45,940 bases of DNA, taken from assembly GCA_033855775.1 (NCBI GenBank), contig JAWVFT010000028.1, forward strand, positions 1-45,940, in the 5' to 3' direction. Position 1 is the stretch's first letter. Every line of letters begins with the position of its first letter. The position numbers and the translations under genes were made by a program. Origin of the DNA: DASVTR01 sp033855775. Its GTDB lineage: Bacteria; Acidobacteriota; Blastocatellia; Pyrinomonadales; Pyrinomonadaceae. The notes under the pieces were generated by a model, which was not told the DNA's origin, did no database searches, and saw nothing but the letters and a program-made list of their open reading frames with translations. Shown here piece by piece: positions 32,544-41,774 of the stretch.

Positions 32544-33617
32544 TCAGTACAGAACGCGCAAGGGCAGCGTCGCGCCGAAGCTTTGAATGACCGAAGGCCC
32601 GATTCCGAGCACGCCCGATGTCAATGTGCGAAGAATGTTCGCCCCGGAGAATGGGCCGTTCTCCCGCACCTCAATCACATCGTAAGGTTGAAGCAGCACG
32701 TCGAGCTTAGGATTTTTTCTGATGGCGTTGAAATCGGCCCTGACGATTTCCTGCGCCGCGCCGGGCTTCTGGCGATAGATGTGAATGTCCGTGGCTTTCG
32801 CTTCTTTGCGCAGACCGCCGACCATGGCGAGCGCGCGGCTGAGCGTCAGTTGGTCGCGCAGGTACAAGCCTTGCGGCGAAGTGACGGCGCCTGTGATGTA
32901 AATCGGCTCGGCTTCCAACACGGTAATCACGTCGCCGGGGCGAATGACCGGATTGGCCTCGTCTTTGCCCGCGATGAGGTCGGAGATTTTATATTCCGAG
33001 TAAGGATAAACGCCGTTCTTGGCGTCTATCGTTTCGGGGACATCGCCCGGCTCAGGGCACATGACGGCTTCCGTGTGCAGGACTTGAATCTTGCCGTTGG
33101 CGCGTTCGGTCGTGCCGCCTGCGTTGGCGAGCAACTCGTTGAGATGCGCGCGGCGCTGCATCTGAAAACGCTGCGGAGCGCGCACCGCTCCGTAGACGAT
33201 TGCCGGAGGACGACTGTTGCGACCGATGATGCGAACGCTGACCTGCGGGTTCTTCAGATACCTGCCGTAAGCCGCAATGATGTCCTTGCGCACGTCCTTC
33301 TCCGAGCGGCAGAGCGCGTGAATCGGCGTCTCTACAAAGTGCGGCTCGATGTTGCCGTCGCTGTCAACTTCGCCCGTCCAACTAAAATCGGGCTGGCCAA
33401 AGACGCGTATGTCCAAGGTGTCGCCGGGGCCGAGCAGGTAGTTGCGAATGCCCTGACTGTCGAGCGAAGACGAGCCGGGAACGGTTCCCGTCGAAGACAT
33501 AGGCCCGGAGGTTTGCTGTAACACGACGGGCGATTGCTCCTGCGCTTGAACCAGCGCGGGCGCGCAGTAGCAGCAGCACGCGATGACGAGCAGGATGGAG
33601 AATAGCTTGGCTTTCAT
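32544..33617 (-). CDS. Polysaccharide export protein, Wza/SLBB type
   Basis: A 357-aa exported protein. ATG at 33617 (GAGG eight bases upstream) gives a signal peptide MKAKLFSILLVIACCCYCAPALVQA; a lipobox is possible in the Cys run. A polysaccharide export domain (about 57-150: YLLGPGDTLDIRVFGQPDFSWTGEV...) and at least one SLBB domain (about 243-330: PIYITGAVTSPQGLYL) follow. The family forms the outer-membrane/periplasmic channel for capsule or exopolysaccharide. No polymerase, flippase or tyrosine kinase partners lie next to it, unusual for such genes; the polysaccharide deacetylase 12 kb away is the only other polymer gene. Confidence 0.9.
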   Translation of the reverse strand: MKAKLFSILLVIACCCYCAPALVQAQEQSPVVLQQTSGPMSSTGTVPGSSSLDSQGIRNYLLGPGDTLDIRVFGQPDFSWTGEVDSDGNIEPHFVETPIHALCRSEKDVRKDIIAAYGRYLKNPQVSVRIIGRNSRPPAIVYGAVRAPQRFQMQRRAHLNELLANAGGTTERANGKIQVLHTEAVMCPEPGDVPETIDAKNGVYPYSEYKISDLIAGKDEANPVIRPGDVITVLEAEPIYITGAVTSPQGLYLRDQLTLSRALAMVGGLRKEAKATDIHIYRQKPGAAQEIVRADFNAIRKNPKLDVLLQPYDVIEVRENGPFSGANILRTLTSGVLGIGPSVIQSFGATLPLRVLY

Positions 33618-33785
33618 GGTCGAATCCTCAAAATCAAAGAAGCTTGGCGGCTCACTATCGCTCAAGTGAAGCGTGGGACGCGCGCTCGTCGTCCACCGAT
33701 TGCTTGAGCCACAAGCGCGAGAACTCTGCTGGATGCAGGCGAGCGGCTCAACGATGCCTCGAAGGGCGGATGCAGGCTCGCGTCT

Positions 33786-34010
33786 TCAGACGCGCCCGAC
33801 GCCTTCCTTGCGTTCATCCGGCGAACGTTGTTTCCTTTTTCTCGTGCCGGGTTTGGGCACCGTGCCGGGGATAGCGAAGCCCCTGAACAGCAGGTTGCAA
33901 TGATCGCACAAAAGATTATAGATGCCAAACATGCGAAAGAGCAGCGGCGACGGTTTATAACCACGCCGGACGCGCGTGCTCCGGCACTTCGGACAATGAG
34001 GTTTCATCAT
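33786..34010 (-). CDS. Small zinc-ribbon protein
   Basis: A 74-aa protein with CPKC (about 6-9) and CDHC (about 35-38), a four-Cys zinc site, around a hydrophobic FRMFGIYNLL segment; the tail is very basic. GGGGAG lies nine bases before ATG, within the end of the upstream gene; only six bases separate the two genes, so they are one operon. Function unknown. Confidence 0.75.
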   Translation of the reverse strand: MMKPHCPKCRSTRVRRGYKPSPLLFRMFGIYNLLCDHCNLLFRGFAIPGTVPKPGTRKRKQRSPDERKEGVGRV

Positions 34011-34016
34011 TAGGCA

Positions 34017-35084
34017 TTACTCCCCTTGAGGTTTGTCGCGGCGCGGCGCGCTGGCCGTGCGAGGCGCGTCTTCCGCAATCTTCAGGCGCGCGCGCAGCAG
34101 TTCGATTTCGCGGCTGATGCGCTCAGCCGTTTCGAGGCGCGCTTCTTCCTTCATGCTCTCGCGTGAAAGATAAAAGAGCGCGTCGCGGTAGCGGTCAATG
34201 GCGCGCGTGTAGTAGCCCTTGAAGGCGGCGCGCTCGGCCAACTCGACCCAATGCGTGACTTTGACCGAAGCGATAAACTCGCGGACGGCTGTTTCGGAGT
34301 CATGCAATTCCGCCTCGTTCGGATAAAACTTGAGGGCCGTCTCAATCACGTCGAGCGCGCGTTGCGCCGTTTCAATCTTATCCCAGACGCGGGCGCGACG
34401 TTGGGCTTCGTGCGTCAGTTGGCGCGCAGAGCCGCGCGCCCAGATGAGCAGGTGATGCCTTTGCAAAGAGCGAGCGCGCTCCTGCCCTGCGCGCAAGGTC
34501 ACGCGGCTCTCGGCAGACAGACTGCCGGAACGCAAAGTCTCATCCGTGCCGGAGATAAAATCCTTGCACGAATGATATGCTTCGAGATGAGATTCGGGCG
34601 CGTCGCCCGCGGCGTCCGCCTCCATAGACTGTTTCTGCAAGGCGCGCAACTGGACGGCGTGAGCATCAACCGGCCTCTGCTTGCGCGCTCCGCTGCTGCT
34701 GCTGCCGGTGACATGTATTCTGGCGCTCTTGTCGGCGTGCGGGTCGCGCCGGTCTTGTTCGAGGATATAGCGTGTCCAGGCGCGTCGCATCACGACCTCG
34801 CGGGCCGCGACCGCCACCAGCATGACGACGCTCGCGGCAAGGCCGGCCGGAACCCATGGAGCTTCATCGCCGCCGCCGTGCAGCGTCACCCACAGGACGA
34901 CGAAGAGCGTGGCGGCGACGACAGCCGCGCCAATCATGTAGCCTGAGGTGGAAGGCAAACGAGCTGACGGCGCGCGTCTTGGCGTGGCCGCGCTCGACGC
35001 AGTATGCGTGCGCGTCGTGCGAGCAAAAACATGGTCTGCCGAATTGCTGCGCAAGCTTGTTCCTCTGGGGAAAGATGGAGTCAT
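34017..35084 (-). CDS. Unknown membrane protein with helical C-terminal domain
   Basis: A 355-aa protein: Ser/Thr/Arg-rich N-terminus (1-47), two membrane spans (about 49-68 and 78-97), then a soluble helical region of 250 residues. The part about 235-330 (ALDVIETALKFYPNEAELHD, AFKGYYTRAIDRYRDALFYLS) has TPR-like helix pairs. Not recognised as a family. Together with the zinc-ribbon gene after it, it forms a two-gene operon. No strong ribosome site at the ATG. Confidence 0.7.
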   Translation of the reverse strand: MTPSFPRGTSLRSNSADHVFARTTRTHTASSAATPRRAPSARLPSTSGYMIGAAVVAATLFVVLWVTLHGGGDEAPWVPAGLAASVVMLVAVAAREVVMRRAWTRYILEQDRRDPHADKSARIHVTGSSSSGARKQRPVDAHAVQLRALQKQSMEADAAGDAPESHLEAYHSCKDFISGTDETLRSGSLSAESRVTLRAGQERARSLQRHHLLIWARGSARQLTHEAQRRARVWDKIETAQRALDVIETALKFYPNEAELHDSETAVREFIASVKVTHWVELAERAAFKGYYTRAIDRYRDALFYLSRESMKEEARLETAERISREIELLRARLKIAEDAPRTASAPRRDKPQGE

Positions 35085-35315
35085 CCGTCGCGCGCAGCTA
35101 AGCTGATGGCAGTTCGCCGCCTCTGGCCCGGACGCCGCAGTTCGGATGTAACTTAATAGTCAGGCTTTTTATCTGCATCTGTCAACAGATAAGATGACAC
35201 GGAAACGGCGCGAGCGCGGAAGAGCGTTGAAGGCCGAGCTATCCAGAGCCGGGCTTTCATGCATCGTCGCGGGGTTTGCGGTTGAGCTTTAATTTCAAAA
35301 GCGAAAGGATACGGG

Positions 35316-36113
35316 ATGAGCGGAGAGTTGAAGGGAAAAGTCGGCGGAGAGTTGAAAGGGAAAGTCGCTATCGTGACGGGCGCGACTTCGGGCATCGGAC
35401 GGGCGACGGCCTTGCGCTTTGGCGCGGCGGGCGCGCGCGTCGTTGTCGTCGGGCGACGGCAGCGCGAGCTTAAACGCCTGGCCGCCGAGATTCTTGAGCA
35501 GGGTGGCGAGGCTCTGGCGATTTGCGCCGACGTGACGGATGAAAAGGCTGCCCGCAGTATTGTCGGCAAGACTTTGAAAAAGTTTGCGGCCCTCGATGTG
35601 CTGGTCAACGCCGCGGGCCATCTCAACAACGGGACGATTGAGAGCACGACGCTCGCGGCCTGGGATGCGATGATGAGCGTCAACCTGCGCGCCGTTTTCC
35701 TGTTGATGCAGGAGGCTGTGCCGCATCTCTCGGAGCGGCGCGGCAACATCGTCAACGTCTCAAGCGTGACGGGGCTGCGCGCGTTTCCGGGCGTGCTGGC
35801 ATACTGCGTCTCAAAGGCGGGGCTTGACCAGTTGACGCGCTGCGCGGCGCTCGAACTCGCGGCCAAAGGCGTGCGCGTCAACGCAGTCAATCCGGGCGTC
35901 GTCGTCACGGAGATACACAAGCGCGGCGGGATGAGCGACGAGAGCTACGCGGCCTTTCTTGAACATTCCAGAAGCACGCACCCGCTCGGGCGCGTCGGCG
36001 AAGCGGGCGAGGTCGCGGAGCTAATTCTCTTCCTCGCTTCGGAGCGCGCCGCGTGGATTACGGGCGCGACCTATTCGATTGACGGCGGGCGAGCGCAAAC
36101 CTGCGCGCGTTGA
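35316..36113 (+). CDS. Short-chain dehydrogenase/reductase
   Basis: A 265-aa NAD(P)-dependent oxidoreductase of the classical SDR group: cofactor loop TGATSGIG, VNAAG, catalytic Ser in NVSSVTG, YCVSK (Tyr and Lys), and PGVVVTEIHKRGG; C-terminal GATYSIDGG. Arg residues after the second strand (VVVGRRQ) suggest NADP preference. The N-terminus has a duplicated GELKGKV caused by a 24-bp tandem repeat; the second copy is the genuine start of strand 1. Substrate unknown. AAAGGAT precedes the ATG. Confidence 0.93.
   Translation: MSGELKGKVGGELKGKVAIVTGATSGIGRATALRFGAAGARVVVVGRRQRELKRLAAEILEQGGEALAICADVTDEKAARSIVGKTLKKFAALDVLVNAAGHLNNGTIESTTLAAWDAMMSVNLRAVFLLMQEAVPHLSERRGNIVNVSSVTGLRAFPGVLAYCVSKAGLDQLTRCAALELAAKGVRVNAVNPGVVVTEIHKRGGMSDESYAAFLEHSRSTHPLGRVGEAGEVAELILFLASERAAWITGATYSIDGGRAQTCAR
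35320..35367 (+). repeat. 24-bp tandem duplication at the SDR start
   Basis: Two adjacent 24-bp copies starting GCGGAGAGTTGAA differ only by a shifted G/A in the purine run. The duplication adds eight in-frame residues to the SDR N-terminus. Confidence 0.9.
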
Positions 36114-36371
36114 GAGATGAGCGACATTCGTTTCCATGTGAGCGGTCTTCGCAAGAGGCTGCGGCCATGTTCGCCGGAAAGTTTTGAAATTAAAGTAGAA
36201 GTCGGAGCATGAATCTGGCTATACTTGGCGCAAGGTTGGCCAGCAGCAAGTTTTGACGCAGCCGTTGAGGCCGGGCCGCCAAGTATCTACAGACGATTGC
36301 CAGTGAGAAAAGAGGGGCGGCGATTATTCATTCCGCGCTCTGCGCCGCTTGAGAGCACAAGGGATTTTTAC

Positions 36372-36866
36372 ATGAAGACTTGCGAGAAATGCAGCAATCC
36401 GGTGCCAGATGAAAAGGCTTTCTGCCCGAACTGCGGCGCGGCGATGACGCCGGAACGCGCGCGCACGCCCGATTATGTTTCGGAAGAGATGGGGCCGACG
36501 ATGTACGGCTATGACGCCCCGCTCAAAAAGCAGCCGACGCAAAAGCTGCCGCCACCGCCGGTCAACGCAGCAGCAAAGCCAGTCGAAGCGGCCACAGCAA
36601 AGCCAATTGAAGCGGCGACAGCAAAGCCTGTCGAAGCAGCGACGGCAAAGCCTGTCAAAGCGGAACCGGGCCGCGCGCCGTCTGCGCCTAAGAGTTCAAC
36701 ACAGCCGCCGCCGGTCGCGCGCGAGGCTACGAAAGTTGCTGGCAAGAGCAGCGCGCCAGTCGTCAACGACAACCGGACGCTGCATCTGATTCTGGGCGCG
36801 TCAGCAGTTCTCTTCGCGCTCTCAATCCTGGTGGTCGCCATTCTTTACGTCACGGGGAGACTCTGA
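36372..36866 (+). CDS. Tail-anchored zinc-ribbon protein
   Basis: A 164-aa protein. ATG at 36372 follows AAGGGA. An N-terminal zinc ribbon CEKC...CPNC (4-21) opens the protein, then a Pro/Ala/Lys-rich linker with four tandem AKPVEAAT octapeptides (68-99), and a single membrane span at the very end (about 139-160) with only four residues after it. The zinc ribbon would face the cytoplasm. Resembles small adaptor or sensor proteins; no specific function recognised. It is 186 bp upstream of the intramembrane protease PrsW on the same strand. Confidence 0.8.
   Translation: MKTCEKCSNPVPDEKAFCPNCGAAMTPERARTPDYVSEEMGPTMYGYDAPLKKQPTQKLPPPPVNAAAKPVEAATAKPIEAATAKPVEAATAKPVKAEPGRAPSAPKSSTQPPPVAREATKVAGKSSAPVVNDNRTLHLILGASAVLFALSILVVAILYVTGRL
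36573..36668 (+). repeat. Four 24-bp coding repeats (AKPVEAAT)
   Basis: Four in-frame 24-bp units encode Ala-Lys-Pro-Val/Ile-Glu-Ala-Ala-Thr; the last is diverged. They lengthen the linker between the zinc ribbon and the membrane anchor. Confidence 0.85.
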
Positions 36867-37052
36867 ACACACGCGCACGCGCGCTCGCTTCGGCTGGCGA
36901 GAGAGCAGGCGCGAAGGCTTCGAAGAAAATCAAGCGGGCAAGAGTTTTCGACTTCATAGTTTCAATTGAAGAATCACAGGCGGGCAACAATTCTTGCTGT
37001 CAGGCGCGGGCCTGCGAGGCAGGCGGGCTCGCCGTTCGAGTAACCAAGCATA

Positions 37053-38249
37053 ATGAATCAAAATCCGATGATGAATCAGGGCGGGCCATACTATCCGCCG
37101 CAACAGCCCTTCATGCTCAGGCAGAGCAACAACCGGCGGGCCATCAAGTGGGTGCTGTTCATCTTCGCCCTGCTGTTCATGTTGCTGGTCGGGCAATTGA
37201 CGCTCTATCTCATCGGCTACAGGATGGAATCGTCGGCGCTGCAAACGGGCATACTGGTGGCGATGCTGCCGGTGCCTGTTTACCTGCTGCTGATTTTGTG
37301 GCTCGACCGCTACGAGTCGGAGCCGCTGTGGATGCTGGCATTGGCCTTTCTCTGGGGAGCCACGTTCGCGGCCTTCATCGCTATCATCATCAACTCCATC
37401 GGGGCGCAGGCCGTCGCCGAAAATTTCGGGATGCGGACGGCGCAATTTTACGGTCTGGTCATCTCGGCTCCCATCGTCGAAGAAACCTCGAAGGCTCTGG
37501 TTCTCTTCGCGCTCTTCTTCTGGAAGAAGGACGAGTTTGACGGCATCATGGACGGCATCGTCTACGCGGGGATGGTGGGCCTCGGCTTTGCGATGACGGA
37601 GAACATCAAGTACTACGGCGATGCGGCGATGGCGAGCCACGTGTCGCACGACCTGCTGACGCCGACCATTATCCTGCGCGGCGGCGTCTCGCCGTTTGCG
37701 CATCCGCTCTTTACCAGCATGACGGGCATCGGGCTAGGATGGGCGAGCCAGTCAACGAACAAAGCCATCAAGTTTCTGATGCCGCTCGTCGGGCTGCTGC
37801 TGGCCATCGGCGTCCACGCGACATGGAACTACTCGGCCATCCTCTCGCAAGCTTACGGCGGCGTGATGTTCTTCGCCATCTACTTCGTCATCATGGTTCC
37901 GATTTTCGTGGCCGTGCTCGTCTCCGTCTTCTTCGCGCTCAAGCGCGAGGGGCGCGTGGTGCGCGATTTTCTGTACTACGATTTGAACCGCGGGCTATTC
38001 TCGCTCGAAGACTACAATCGTTTGTGCAGCGTACGCGGGCGCATCGGAGCGAGCATGCGCGCTCTGACGGGCGGCGGCCCCGGCCTCTGGCGCACTCGGA
38101 TGAATTATCACCAAACAGCCAGCGAGCTTGCTTTTCACCGGTGCCGTGTGGCGCGCGGCATGATTCCATGGGAGCAGCGGTCGATGGAACGCGAGGCCGC
38201 TTACGTGCAGTTGTTATCCGAGTTGCGGCGGCGGCTCGGCCCCTACTGA
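37053..38249 (+). CDS. PrsW-family intramembrane metalloprotease
   Basis: A 398-aa polytopic membrane protein with about eight spans. Active-site signatures of the PrsW family are present: VEETSK (Glu-Glu-x-x-Lys), GLGFAMTENIKYY, FAHPLFTSMTGIG and GVHATWN. Family members cut membrane-anchored regulators, such as the anti-sigma factor RsiW in Bacillus. The N-terminus is Asn/Pro/Gln-rich and the C-terminal 90 residues are cytoplasmic and basic. No anti-sigma gene is next to it; the nearest single-span protein is the tail-anchored zinc ribbon just upstream. Ribosome site weak at the ATG. Confidence 0.9.
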   Translation: MNQNPMMNQGGPYYPPQQPFMLRQSNNRRAIKWVLFIFALLFMLLVGQLTLYLIGYRMESSALQTGILVAMLPVPVYLLLILWLDRYESEPLWMLALAFLWGATFAAFIAIIINSIGAQAVAENFGMRTAQFYGLVISAPIVEETSKALVLFALFFWKKDEFDGIMDGIVYAGMVGLGFAMTENIKYYGDAAMASHVSHDLLTPTIILRGGVSPFAHPLFTSMTGIGLGWASQSTNKAIKFLMPLVGLLLAIGVHATWNYSAILSQAYGGVMFFAIYFVIMVPIFVAVLVSVFFALKREGRVVRDFLYYDLNRGLFSLEDYNRLCSVRGRIGASMRALTGGGPGLWRTRMNYHQTASELAFHRCRVARGMIPWEQRSMEREAAYVQLLSELRRRLGPY

Positions 38250-38342
38250 AACGCTTGCAAAACTTCCTCGCGCGCGACTGGCCGGATGCTTTATACTGTG
38301 GCCGCTCATGGCGCGTCGTTGCGGCACACTGACAACTGACTT

Positions 38343-39134
38343 GTGAAGATTCAACTTTTACCCAGCACGTTTGATGAGGGTGGCTGCGCGACCCTGGAGC
38401 AGCGGCTGACCTGTTTTCTGATTGACGACCGCGTGACCATCGACGCCGGCAGCATCGCGCTGGCCACCACCGACGAGCAACGCCGCAGCGTGCGCGACAT
38501 CATCATCACGCACCCGCACATGGATCACATCGCCAGCCTCCCCATCTTCATTGACGACCTCTTCGCCACGCTCGAAGAGCCGATTCGCATTCACGCCACG
38601 CAGGAAGTCATCGACACGCTGGAACGCGACATCTTCAACTGGACGGTCTACCCGCGCTTTTCCGAGTTGACCAACGACCATGGCCGCGTCTTGCAGTACA
38701 AGCCGTTTCGCGTCGGCGAAGAGTTTCAGGCGGCGCACCTGCGCGTCACCGCCGTCAGCGTCAACCACATCGTTCCGACCGTCGGCATGATTGTCACGGA
38801 CGGGCGCGCGACCGTCGCTTTCAGTTCCGACACGGCTGAGACGGAAGATTTCTGGACGCTCGTCAACCGCGCCCCGCAGGTTGACGCGCTGCTCATCGAA
38901 GCCTCTTTTCCAAACTCGATGGCGAAGCTCGCCGAAGTCTCAAGACACTTCACGCCCGAATCGCTCAACCGCGAACTGCGCAAACTGGAACACAACGGGC
39001 TGGATATTTTGACCGTTCACCTCAAGCCCGCCTACCGCGAAACGATAATGAAGGAACTGCTCGCGTTGGGGATTCCCAGGCTACGGATTATGGAACCGAG
39101 CCGCGTTTACGAATGGCAGGCAGGACAGGAATGA
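38343..39134 (+). CDS. MBL-fold hydrolase resembling class II cyclic-nucleotide phosphodiesterase
   Basis: A 263-aa metallo-beta-lactamase-fold protein. It carries THPHMDHIASLP (HxHxDH), a further His in SVNHIVPTVG, and FSSDTAETEDFW, the order of metal ligands seen in class II cAMP phosphodiesterases and RNase Z relatives. The start is GTG at 38343. Substrate could be a cyclic nucleotide or another phosphodiester; the sequence does not decide. A strong terminator follows. Confidence 0.82.
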   Translation: MKIQLLPSTFDEGGCATLEQRLTCFLIDDRVTIDAGSIALATTDEQRRSVRDIIITHPHMDHIASLPIFIDDLFATLEEPIRIHATQEVIDTLERDIFNWTVYPRFSELTNDHGRVLQYKPFRVGEEFQAAHLRVTAVSVNHIVPTVGMIVTDGRATVAFSSDTAETEDFWTLVNRAPQVDALLIEASFPNSMAKLAEVSRHFTPESLNRELRKLEHNGLDILTVHLKPAYRETIMKELLALGIPRLRIMEPSRVYEWQAGQE

Positions 39135-39141
39135 GGACAGA

Positions 39142-39179
39142 CGAAGGCCGCCTTTCAGCAGAGCCGAAGGCGGCCTTCG
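39142..39179 (+). terminator. Terminator of the MBL hydrolase gene
   Basis: Perfect 13-bp arms CGAAGGCCGCCTT (39142-39154) and complement (39167-39179), followed by TTTGTTT, eight bases past the stop. Confidence 0.9.
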
Positions 39180-39311
39180 TTTGTTTCCAGCTTGGAACTC
39201 AAGCGCTCTCTCGAACAGTCTTGGCTTGCTCTCGCGCCCTTCAAAATCTTGCGGAGCTTAACTCGCGGGAGACGGCGCGCGGTCGCGCTCTTCCAGAGTC
39301 CGCTGCGCCCG

Positions 39312-39587
39312 TCAGCACAAAGGGTCTAACTTTTCGCTGATGGTCGGCAAACCGCTCAGAGACTTTTCAGCGTTAATCTGCGTGTAGTGCGCCCACTCTT
39401 CCGGCACTTTATCTTCTGGAAAAATTGCTTCGACGGGACACTCCGGCACGCACGCATCACAGTCAATGCACGTCTCCGGATTAATCACCAGCATATCGTC
39501 ATCGAGGTGAAAAGCTTCCACCGGACAAACCAACGCGCAATCCGTGTAACGGCAGTTCACGCAGGGTTCCACCACCACGTATGTCAT
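39312..39587 (-). CDS. fdxA: Seven-iron [3Fe-4S][4Fe-4S] ferredoxin
   Basis: A 91-aa electron carrier. Cysteines at 9, 12, 17, 21 and 40, 43, 46, 50 match, with an offset of one, the set of Azotobacter ferredoxin I: Cys9, 17 and 50 for the 3Fe cluster and Cys21, 40, 43 and 46 for the 4Fe cluster. The C-terminal 35 residues (WAHYTQINAEKS) are also typical. A strong GGAGGAGG precedes ATG. Works in low-potential electron transfer; partner unknown. Confidence 0.93.
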   Translation of the reverse strand: MTYVVVEPCVNCRYTDCALVCPVEAFHLDDDMLVINPETCIDCDACVPECPVEAIFPEDKVPEEWAHYTQINAEKSLSGLPTISEKLDPLC

Positions 39588-39839
39588 CTAGATTTAACCT
39601 CCTCCGCCCAGTCCGCAGCCGCGCGCTTCCGTGTCGAAGATATTGCTTTCCATCCGTCGCAAGACCTGCGACCTTTTCGGCGCGACCGCAATGAATAATG
39701 AAGTCGGGCTGTATATTAAGCACGAACGCGCTCGTTTTGGAAGACAAAAAATGCGCTCAAGCCAATTTTTTCAGAGAGCGCGGCCCAAAGCATTCCGTCG
39801 CCGCGACAAGACTCGATTTCGAGTCTGCGGCCGTCCGGT

Positions 39840-40367
39840 TTAAGTTGATGGCTCGTGCCACGTCTCGACGGGCACGCCGCTTGAGAAATCATAAAAGCGC
39901 AGGTCTTCGCCCTTGATGATTTTCGTCAGCAGGATAATCTGCCCCGTGTGCATCGAGAAATGTTCGACGACGTGGTAGATGGCTTCGAGCGCCTCAACGT
40001 CGTCGTCCTGAATGTGACGCGATTCGAGCAGTTGCGACGGCGCGAACGCGGCCAGCACGGCGTCCGCTTCGGCGAGCGTCTCTTTCAAGCGTTTGAGCAA
40101 CTCGGCGCGCGGCAACGGCCGCCGCTCGTCAAATTCTTCCTGACGAACGCGCTCGTCAGGTTGCCCGCCTAAGCCGCAGACAATCCACTGCCGCACGTTG
40201 CCCGACAGGTGCAACACCAGATTGCCGATGCTGTTCGAGTCTTCGTTAGGCCGCCACCAGACTTGCTCGTCGCTCAATTTTTCAAAGCAGCGTTCGATTC
40301 GCGGCAGGCTGGCCGTCATCAATATCGAACGCGATTGAGCGATGAAAGCGTTGGAAGTGTCGGTCAT
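39840..40367 (-). CDS. DinB-like protein, DUF1572 type
   Basis: A 175-aa four-helix-bundle protein of the DinB superfamily. Conserved points: the N-terminal helix with SLPRIERCFEKL, WWRPNEDSNSIGNLVLHLSGNVRQW (first metal His) and HVVEHFSMHTGQI (two more His). This trio of His normally binds a divalent metal. Relatives include thiol-dependent transferases; no specific reaction can be given. Stands alone. Confidence 0.85.
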   Translation of the reverse strand: MTDTSNAFIAQSRSILMTASLPRIERCFEKLSDEQVWWRPNEDSNSIGNLVLHLSGNVRQWIVCGLGGQPDERVRQEEFDERRPLPRAELLKRLKETLAEADAVLAAFAPSQLLESRHIQDDDVEALEAIYHVVEHFSMHTGQIILLTKIIKGEDLRFYDFSSGVPVETWHEPST

Positions 40368-40717
40368 GTTTGTTTTCAGGAGATGAAGCTCAGGCTCTAA
40401 ATCTTAAGGAGCAATCCAACATTCCGCCTGACAGCATCGCCGTCGTCCGTCGCTTATGGCGCGCGAATGTCCATGCTCTTGCAAGATGCTAAGCGGAGCA
40501 ATCGCTTGTGTCAAATAGTTTGAGGCGAGAAGCGCAAGGCTCGGACACTGGCGGCGGCGGGCCTGAAGACCGGAGAAGATTGAGCGGCCTGCAAATTCAA
40601 GCGGGCGACATCTGGGTCGAGTCGCCCGACTTGGATATTTATGTGGAACGCTTTTTTTAGGGAGAGAGGAACGCGAATGGTGCACGGCGCGTCTGCTCGC
40701 GCCAGCCGGGAGAGGCT
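40368..40717. other. Intergenic region, possible gene remnant
   Basis: No supported gene. A plus-strand frame from GTG 40508 to TAG 40660 encodes 50 residues ending GDIWVESPDLDIYVERFF, which looks protein-like but has no ribosome site; it could be a decayed fragment. Confidence 0.35.
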
Positions 40718-40942
40718 TTACACTTCGTTCGGGCGCGGCGGTTCCGGGAACATATTCTTGATAGCGCGCGTCGTTTCCGTGCGGCGCTTCTGTTGAAATT
40801 CGCTGACCCAGTTGGCGACCGTGCTCGCCATATCGCGCACGGTTTCCTGCGCCGACGGTCGAACTTTCGCGCTCGCGTCTTCCTTTTCCTGACGATTTCG
40901 CTCGTCGCGTTTGATAACTTTAATCGGGCTATTCTTAGACAT
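40718..40942 (-). CDS. Small basic protein of unknown function
   Basis: A 74-aa, highly charged, probably helical product. The N-terminus is Lys/Arg/Glu-rich, then ETVRDMASTVANWVSEFQQKRR, an amphipathic helix, and a Pro-rich end. AGGAAAG lies upstream of ATG. No membrane span or metal motif; no family recognised. Confidence 0.6.
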   Translation of the reverse strand: MSKNSPIKVIKRDERNRQEKEDASAKVRPSAQETVRDMASTVANWVSEFQQKRRTETTRAIKNMFPEPPRPNEV

Positions 40943-41774
40943 GGTACTTACTTTCCTGTTTTCCTTTGACTGTTTTACTGTTGCGTATCTTTAACGAAAT
41001 TCAGTCGCCGGAGTTCGATTTATTTAAGCTCATCCGGCGATGCGCTGAATCGTCCTGCAAAAGCGATGCCACGCAATTGACGACCGCCTAGCTTTCAATT
41101 TGCGCAATGTCTTGCTGCTGCTTTAGACGCGCTCATTGAACGACTGGTCTGAAGATTCTTGTATCTTGTGTCGGCTTTTAGCTCCAATAATTCGCCTTCA
41201 ATATTTACTCGTCCAGCCGCCGCATCAACTTGGTAGAGCTTTGAACGCGACTCGCGTTCGCCTTTGACGGGCGGCTCTGCGACCGCGACGCGCGTTCCGC
41301 CAGTGTGGCCTTAATGCGTACATTGCGATTTGGCCACGTATGATTTCAATCAGCCGGAAATCTGCGCGACGATTTCATCAACCCGACCTTGCCGTCACAG
41401 CCGAACACAGAGACGCGACACTTACGCCGCCGAGCGACACTTAGCCGGGCGACACTTAGCCGGACGACACTCACAAAGCCGGAGACTCGCGCTGCCTTGA
41501 AGCTTCGCTGTCGTCGCCCGTCACGCATGGTCGGCAGCTACCTTCATCAACAAGCTGAGGGAGGCAACGCGGCGTGGTTGGCAGAATGCCAAAGCCCTTC
41601 AAGCTCGCAGGTAGTTTGCCAAGCGATGCCGCCCGCTCTGAAGCTGCGGCTCATCCGTGCGGCTGGCGAAGAATCAAGGATTCATTAGAGAATCCGCGGT
41701 TTGTGCTCACAGTTGAAAGCTGACGAGGCGCGTGCGCGCAAGCTGGCACATGCGTTGCCATTGCGCTCTTTGCC
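40943..41774. other. Gene-poor region of about 830 bp
   Basis: No convincing gene. Holds the tandem repeat at 41415-41480 and a hairpin GTGGCC/GGCCAC near 41307-41337. Base composition is lower in GC near 40960-41230 than in flanking genes. Open frames lack ribosome sites and known motifs. Confidence 0.5.
41415..41480. repeat. 15-bp tandem repeat
   Basis: GCGACACTTAGCCGG occurs twice in a row (41434-41448, 41449-41463), flanked by two diverged copies (GCGACACTTACG at 41415 and ACGACACTCAC at 41464). No function seen. Confidence 0.8.

Noticed and set aside
40508..40660. Plus-strand frame of 50 codons ending in a protein-like segment
   Set aside because: GTG start without ribosome site and no recognisable family; kept only as a possible remnant.
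41389..41688. Plus-strand frame of 99 codons in the gene-poor region
   Set aside because: No ribosome site; the product is a low-complexity Arg/Thr/Ser-rich sequence produced by the tandem repeat.
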